Assembly: GCA_964470515.1 (NCBI GenBank)
Contig: CAYYDD010000017.1
Span: 1-25,863 of the forward strand
Direction: 5' to 3'
DNA length: 25,863 nucleotides
Origin: RGIG3009 sp964470515
GTDB taxonomy: Bacteria; Bacillota; Clostridia; Oscillospirales; Acutalibacteraceae
The notes beneath the pieces were generated by a model. The model was given only the letters and a program-made list of their open reading frames with translations. It was not told the origin of the DNA and did not search any database. The translations under genes and the position numbers were made by a program. The stretch's first letter is position 1. The number at the start of each line of letters is the position of its first letter. Positions 23,346-25,863 of the stretch are shown here, in pieces.

Positions 23346-23687
23346 ATGGCACTTTTTAAAAATAAAAAAACAATTCCTGAAGATAAATATAGAATTATTA
23401 AAATAGGCAAAGATGCTATTTATGAGGTCCTTAGAGAATATATAATTGATAATCAAGAAGATTTTTTTGATGTAACGGATGGTACTAAAATTGTTACACA
23501 TTTTGAAATAGATTGGAATAACGGCGAGTTTATTTGCATTGCAAGAAATGAATATGGAGAAAACGAACATTTACAGTGTAACATTAACACAGCAGAACTT
23601 TTATCAAAAATGAAAGATACAACTAAAACTATGTTTATAGATAAAAGATATGTTGAAATTTCAGAAGAAGAAATAAAAAATATGTAG
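23346..23687 (+). CDS. Unrecognised small protein, 113 residues
   Basis: I do not recognise a family. The protein is soluble, with no membrane helix or signal peptide. It begins with a basic stretch (MALFKNKKTIPEDKYRIIKI), then an amphipathic helix (DAIYEVLREYIIDNQEDFF), then beta-strand-like segments (IVTHFEIDWNNGEFICIARN) and an acidic C-terminus. The alternation resembles small immunity-like or unknown cargo proteins, but this is only an impression. The codon use is very AT-rich, unlike the chromosomal genes to the left, which suggests acquisition by transfer. It has a clear promoter, a weak GAGGCGG ribosome binding site and a strong following hairpin, so it is likely expressed. Confidence 0.72.
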   Translation: MALFKNKKTIPEDKYRIIKIGKDAIYEVLREYIIDNQEDFFDVTDGTKIVTHFEIDWNNGEFICIARNEYGENEHLQCNINTAELLSKMKDTTKTMFIDKRYVEISEEEIKNM

Positions 23688-23698
23688 GGGTTCGAACA

Positions 23699-23784
23699 CA
23701 TAGGTCAAAAAATCAAAAGGGTTCAAATTTGTGCAACCCTTTCAGAAAAAGACCTATGCTTTGATACAAAGCATAGGTCTTTTT
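23699..23784 (+). terminator. Strong terminator with an overlapping alternative hairpin
   Basis: AAAAAGACCTATGCTTTG (23746-23763) pairs perfectly over 18 bases with 23767-23784 around an ATA loop and ends in TTTTT. Upstream, CATAGGTC at 23699-23706 can instead pair with GACCTATG at 23751-23758, enclosing a second hairpin AAAGGGTT/AACCCTTT (about 23716-23743). The two folds exclude each other, as in an attenuator. Confidence 0.75.
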
Positions 23785-23788
23785 CAAC

Positions 23789-23952
23789 GAAATAAATCCC
23801 CTTCGGGCGTGAAATATTGCTTCGCAACGTGAAATACGCTGCGGCGTATAGGGATTCATTTCATTTCACTTGATGCGATAGCATCAATTTTCACAATTTA
23901 CGGAGTAAATTATTTCACATTTGCCGTAAGGCAAATATTTCACTTATTTCAT
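23789..23952. repeat. Array of five different hairpins separated by GTGAAAT/ATTTCAC words
   Basis: Five small palindromes with unrelated stems lie in a row: TTGC-TTC-GCAA (23817-23827), ATACGC-TGCG-GCGTAT (23834-23849), TTGATGC-GATA-GCATCAA (23870-23887), AATTTAC-GGA-GTAAATT (23895-23911) and ATTTGCC-GTAA-GGCAAAT (23919-23936). Between them is the word GTGAAAT (23809, 23829) in the left half and ATTTCAC or TTTTCAC (23863, 23888, 23912, 23937) in the right half. An outer inverted pair, GAAATAAATCCC near 23789 and GGGATTCATTTC at 23851-23862 (11 of 12), encloses the left part. No gene is inside. Confidence 0.85.
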
Positions 23953-23971
23953 ATCGCTAAAAGACAAGTAA

Positions 23972-24391
23972 TCGTTAAAATGCCGCCTTGGTTGGCTCGT
24001 CAATGGAAGAGATACCTTTTATAATTTGAAGAAGGATCCAAATAAAATCGGTAAAGACATTGTTGAGAGCCTAAAGAGACATGTTATTCCCGTCTTTGAG
24101 ATTCTCAACAGTCGTGATGCAATCTTGAAGCACGGATTAGAATACACTTGTTTTGATCAATTCAACAATCATTTGAGTCTGCTTGAAGAAGCAATGATTT
24201 TTGGCCGAAGAGGAAATCTTACCGAGGCAACTCGTTTATTTAAGGTCTATTATCAAAATGCACTCGCAGAATATAATCGCGACCTGGAACAAGGCACCAA
24301 GACTTATCTGAAAAAAGTAACCGTATGGTTTACCGCAACGCAAAGACCAACGAAACTGAAACAATTACTGCAACTAAAAGCGGATATGTAA
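23972..24391 (+). pseudogene. 5'-truncated ORF of uncertain family
   Basis: The frame is open from 23972, just after the hairpin array, but has no ATG. The first possible start is a TTG at 24026 (121 residues) without a good ribosome binding site. The reading CRLGWLVNGRDTFYNLKKDP upstream of that TTG looks like normal protein sequence, so the 5' part seems to be missing. The rest is helical and charged: KIGKDIVESLKRHVIPVFEI, HGLEYTCFDQFNNHLSLLEEAM, EATRLFKVYYQNALAEYNRDLE. It faintly recalls the C-terminal half of DUF4304-type proteins, but I am not sure. A second frame, 24325-24474, overlaps its end and reads protein-like (GYVRTYCANKGHITYLEELAQ), so a frameshift may also have occurred. Confidence 0.5.
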
Positions 24392-24459
24392 GAACTTACT
24401 GTGCCAATAAAGGACACATAACTTACCTTGAAGAGTTGGCACAAGAATTAGGAATTGTT

Positions 24460-24494
24460 CTTTGCACCCCCTAAAATGGCTTTGCACCCCCTAA
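24460..24494. repeat. Two direct copies of CTTTGCACCCCCTAA, 20-base period
   Basis: Exact 15-base copies start at 24460 and 24480. CCCCC of the second copy can pair with GGGGG at 24503-24507. Further right, 24524-24541 reads on the minus strand as TGGGAACTGACCCTAATT. Such tandem terminal repeats and a TGxxAACTGACCC end recall IS21-family insertion sequences; no transposase remains. Confidence 0.6.
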
Positions 24495-24570
24495 TCTCAA
24501 AAGGGGGTTCATTTGTATCAAAATTAGGGTCAGTTCCCAAAACAGAAAAGGTCACCCTTGGCGTACCTGC

Positions 24571-24616
24571 GATAAAGCAGTATTTTGCATTAACGAATGT
24601 AAAGTACCGCTTTATC
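24571..24616. repeat. 46-base near-perfect hairpin with AACG tetraloop
   Basis: The two 21-base arms (24571-24591 and 24596-24616) pair with 18 normal pairs, 2 G-T pairs and 1 mismatch around AACG. It is not followed by a T-run, so it is not an ordinary terminator. It lies just before the promoter of the XRE gene. Confidence 0.8.
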
Positions 24617-24637
24617 TATTTAACAACGAATTGATAA

Positions 24638-24665
24638 TTGAAAAAATGAAAAAATATGCTATAGT
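24638..24665 (+). promoter_or_regulatory. Promoter of the XRE-family gene
   Basis: TTGAAA at 24638-24643, 16 bases and TATAGT at 24660-24665, with TTTGGAGGTACGAT ahead of the ATG. Confidence 0.65.
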
Positions 24666-24704
24666 AAAATCGTAAGCTTACAAAATTTATTTTGGAGGTA
24701 CGAT

Positions 24705-25811
24705 ATGAACATTAAAATAGGTACAATTATCAAAAAACTTCGCGCAGAAAATAATATTACGCAAGATACTCTTGCTACAGCAATAGGTGTGACACCTCAA
24801 GCTATATCTCGCTGGGAGTCTGAAGGCGGATATCCCGATATTGAACTCCTGCCCGCGCTGGCTGATTTCTTCTCAGTTAGTACAGATGAACTTCTCGGAT
24901 ATAAATTGTCTGAAAGAGAACAAGAACTCGCCAACATTAAGAAGGAGATGGAGCGCCTTGCAGAAGTTGGTTCTGTTGAAGAGCGAGTAGCTTATGCAAG
25001 AAATGCTTTTGCCCATTATCCGAACGATTATGAGATTCGAGATCATCTTGCGGTGTGCCTGTATTTTGTATGGGAGGAAACGCACGATGAGGCGCTTTTC
25101 AAGGAGATCGAATCGCTGCTTGGATCGGTAGCCAACGAATGTAACGATGAGAATACACGATACGACGCTATCAATACTCTTATCACACTGTATGGAGAAG
25201 TCAAACAGTCTGAAAAGGCAAAAGAGTGGGTGAATCGACTAACACCTATGAAATACCGTCGCGAAACGGCTCTTTCGGGCGGAATTGGTGACGGAAAGAC
25301 CAAATTCTATATTCAAGATGAAATTGATAAGCTGACTGACGCCCTTGGCCTTGCTATTCGCAATCTTGTACTGAACGAGGATCTTCCTAATGATCCCTCC
25401 ACATGGGAAAGTAAAATCGAAATGCTCCGCATTTCTAATCAACTATACTTCATGATCTATGGCGATGATCTTATGTTCCATCATAACCGGATATCCTTTA
25501 ATCATTGGGTGATCTCCACTTACCAAATGTCACTTGGCAAAACCGAAGGAGCTATGGAATCTCTTGAAAAGATGTGCGATCATGCCGTAACTTACGATAT
25601 ATCCTATCAGAATGATCACGGCAAGCATTTCACTTCCTTCTTGGTTGATACTCAAGTCTATCCCGAGAAAAACAAAGATTTCCATGAACTCACAGAACAT
25701 ACGCATTGCTACTATATGCTGGATCGCTTACAACACGGTCGATATGATTGTATCCGCCAAGATCCTCGTTTCATTTCAATCATCGAAAAATTAAATCAGT
25801 ATGCGAAATAA
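24705..25811 (+). CDS. XRE-family transcriptional regulator with long helical C-terminal domain
   Basis: This 368-residue protein has an N-terminal Cro/C1-type helix-turn-helix (about residues 6-62: IGTIIKKLRAENNITQDTLA, then IGVTPQAISRWESEGGYPDIELLPALADFFSVSTDELLGY). The remaining 300 residues are helical, TPR-like in places (AYARNAFAHYPNDYEIRDHLAVCLYFVWEE), and probably bind a ligand or protein or form dimers. It most likely regulates its own gene or neighbours. The codon use is mixed and less GC-rich than that of the genes to the left of tRNA-Ser. The start is fixed by GGAGG. No partner gene is visible before the window ends. Confidence 0.92.
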   Translation: MNIKIGTIIKKLRAENNITQDTLATAIGVTPQAISRWESEGGYPDIELLPALADFFSVSTDELLGYKLSEREQELANIKKEMERLAEVGSVEERVAYARNAFAHYPNDYEIRDHLAVCLYFVWEETHDEALFKEIESLLGSVANECNDENTRYDAINTLITLYGEVKQSEKAKEWVNRLTPMKYRRETALSGGIGDGKTKFYIQDEIDKLTDALGLAIRNLVLNEDLPNDPSTWESKIEMLRISNQLYFMIYGDDLMFHHNRISFNHWVISTYQMSLGKTEGAMESLEKMCDHAVTYDISYQNDHGKHFTSFLVDTQVYPEKNKDFHELTEHTHCYYMLDRLQHGRYDCIRQDPRFISIIEKLNQYAK

Positions 25812-25818
25812 GTTATTC

Positions 25819-25846
25819 AGCCCCGCCTCGCGCGGGGCTTCGCTTT
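25819..25846 (+). terminator. Terminator of the XRE gene
   Basis: AGCCCCGC/GCGGGGCT around CTCGC, followed by TCGCTTTT. Confidence 0.85.
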
Positions 25847-25861
25847 TGTGTCCACAAAAGC
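25842..25861. repeat. 9-base perfect inverted repeat at the window edge
   Basis: GCTTTTGTG and CACAAAAGC are separated by TC. It overlaps the T-run of the XRE terminator and may continue into a larger element outside the window. Confidence 0.6.
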
Positions 25862-25863
25862 AG

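Noticed and set aside
23789..23952. CRISPR array
   Set aside because: The constant word is only 7 bases, it changes orientation, the segments between are themselves palindromes, and there are no cas genes.
24325..24474. Separate 49-residue gene
   Set aside because: It lacks a ribosome binding site and overlaps the truncated ORF; more likely a frameshifted continuation, so it is kept only as part of that finding.

Overview
The window looks like a chromosomal segment of a spore-forming, anaerobic Firmicute of the class Clostridia, most likely near Ruminococcaceae/Oscillospiraceae. The evidence is a spoIIGA-sigE pair, a complete six-subunit Rnf complex with its usual NusG-domain-II and Gx-transporter partners, a K+-dependent-type membrane pyrophosphatase, strong AGGAGG-type ribosome binding sites and sigma-A-like promoters. 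Most genes are fairly GC-rich for a Firmicute. The last 2.7 kb is clearly more AT-rich.

Layout. 1-2637 (minus strand): a tRNA-Arg(ACG) cut by the window edge, the ktrB-ktrA potassium uptake pair, and a tRNA-Met/Glu/Val operon with its own consensus promoter. 2662-8582 (minus): one tight operon of NusG-II protein, Gx transporter, then rnfC, D, G, E, A, B, with several 4-8 base overlaps. 8593-11146: an M14 zinc carboxypeptidase, a divergent Nudix ADP-sugar pyrophosphatase, a decayed IS30-family insertion sequence and a LURP-one-like protein. 11207-15239 (plus): a sodium:solute symporter, a 450-base non-coding stretch with a promoter and leader, and hppA. 15245-16877 (minus): sigE and its processing protease spoIIGA behind a promoter with Spo0A-box-like sites. 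16919-18400 (plus): a lemA/TPM-domain pair. 18447-22349: a galactokinase-like gene convergent with glycogen phosphorylase. 22458-23193 (plus): trmL and tRNA-Ser(CGA).

Functional links. Rnf couples ferredoxin:NAD oxidoreduction to Na+ or H+ pumping. HppA pumps Na+ or H+ at the expense of pyrophosphate, and its sequence is of the K+-activated type. KtrAB imports K+, and the symporter probably spends the ion gradient. These genes form a plausible membrane-energetics neighbourhood, although they sit in separate transcription units. The galactokinase-like enzyme and glycogen phosphorylase belong to carbohydrate use.

The most unusual part is 23148-25863, immediately after tRNA-Ser. It carries an AT-rich inverted repeat, an unrecognised 113-residue protein with its own promoter, an attenuator-like set of competing hairpins, an array of five different small hairpins separated by a constant 7-base word (GTGAAAT or its complement), a 5'-truncated ORF, possible insertion-sequence end repeats, a 46-base hairpin and an XRE-family regulator. 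No integrase, CRISPR array or rRNA gene was seen.
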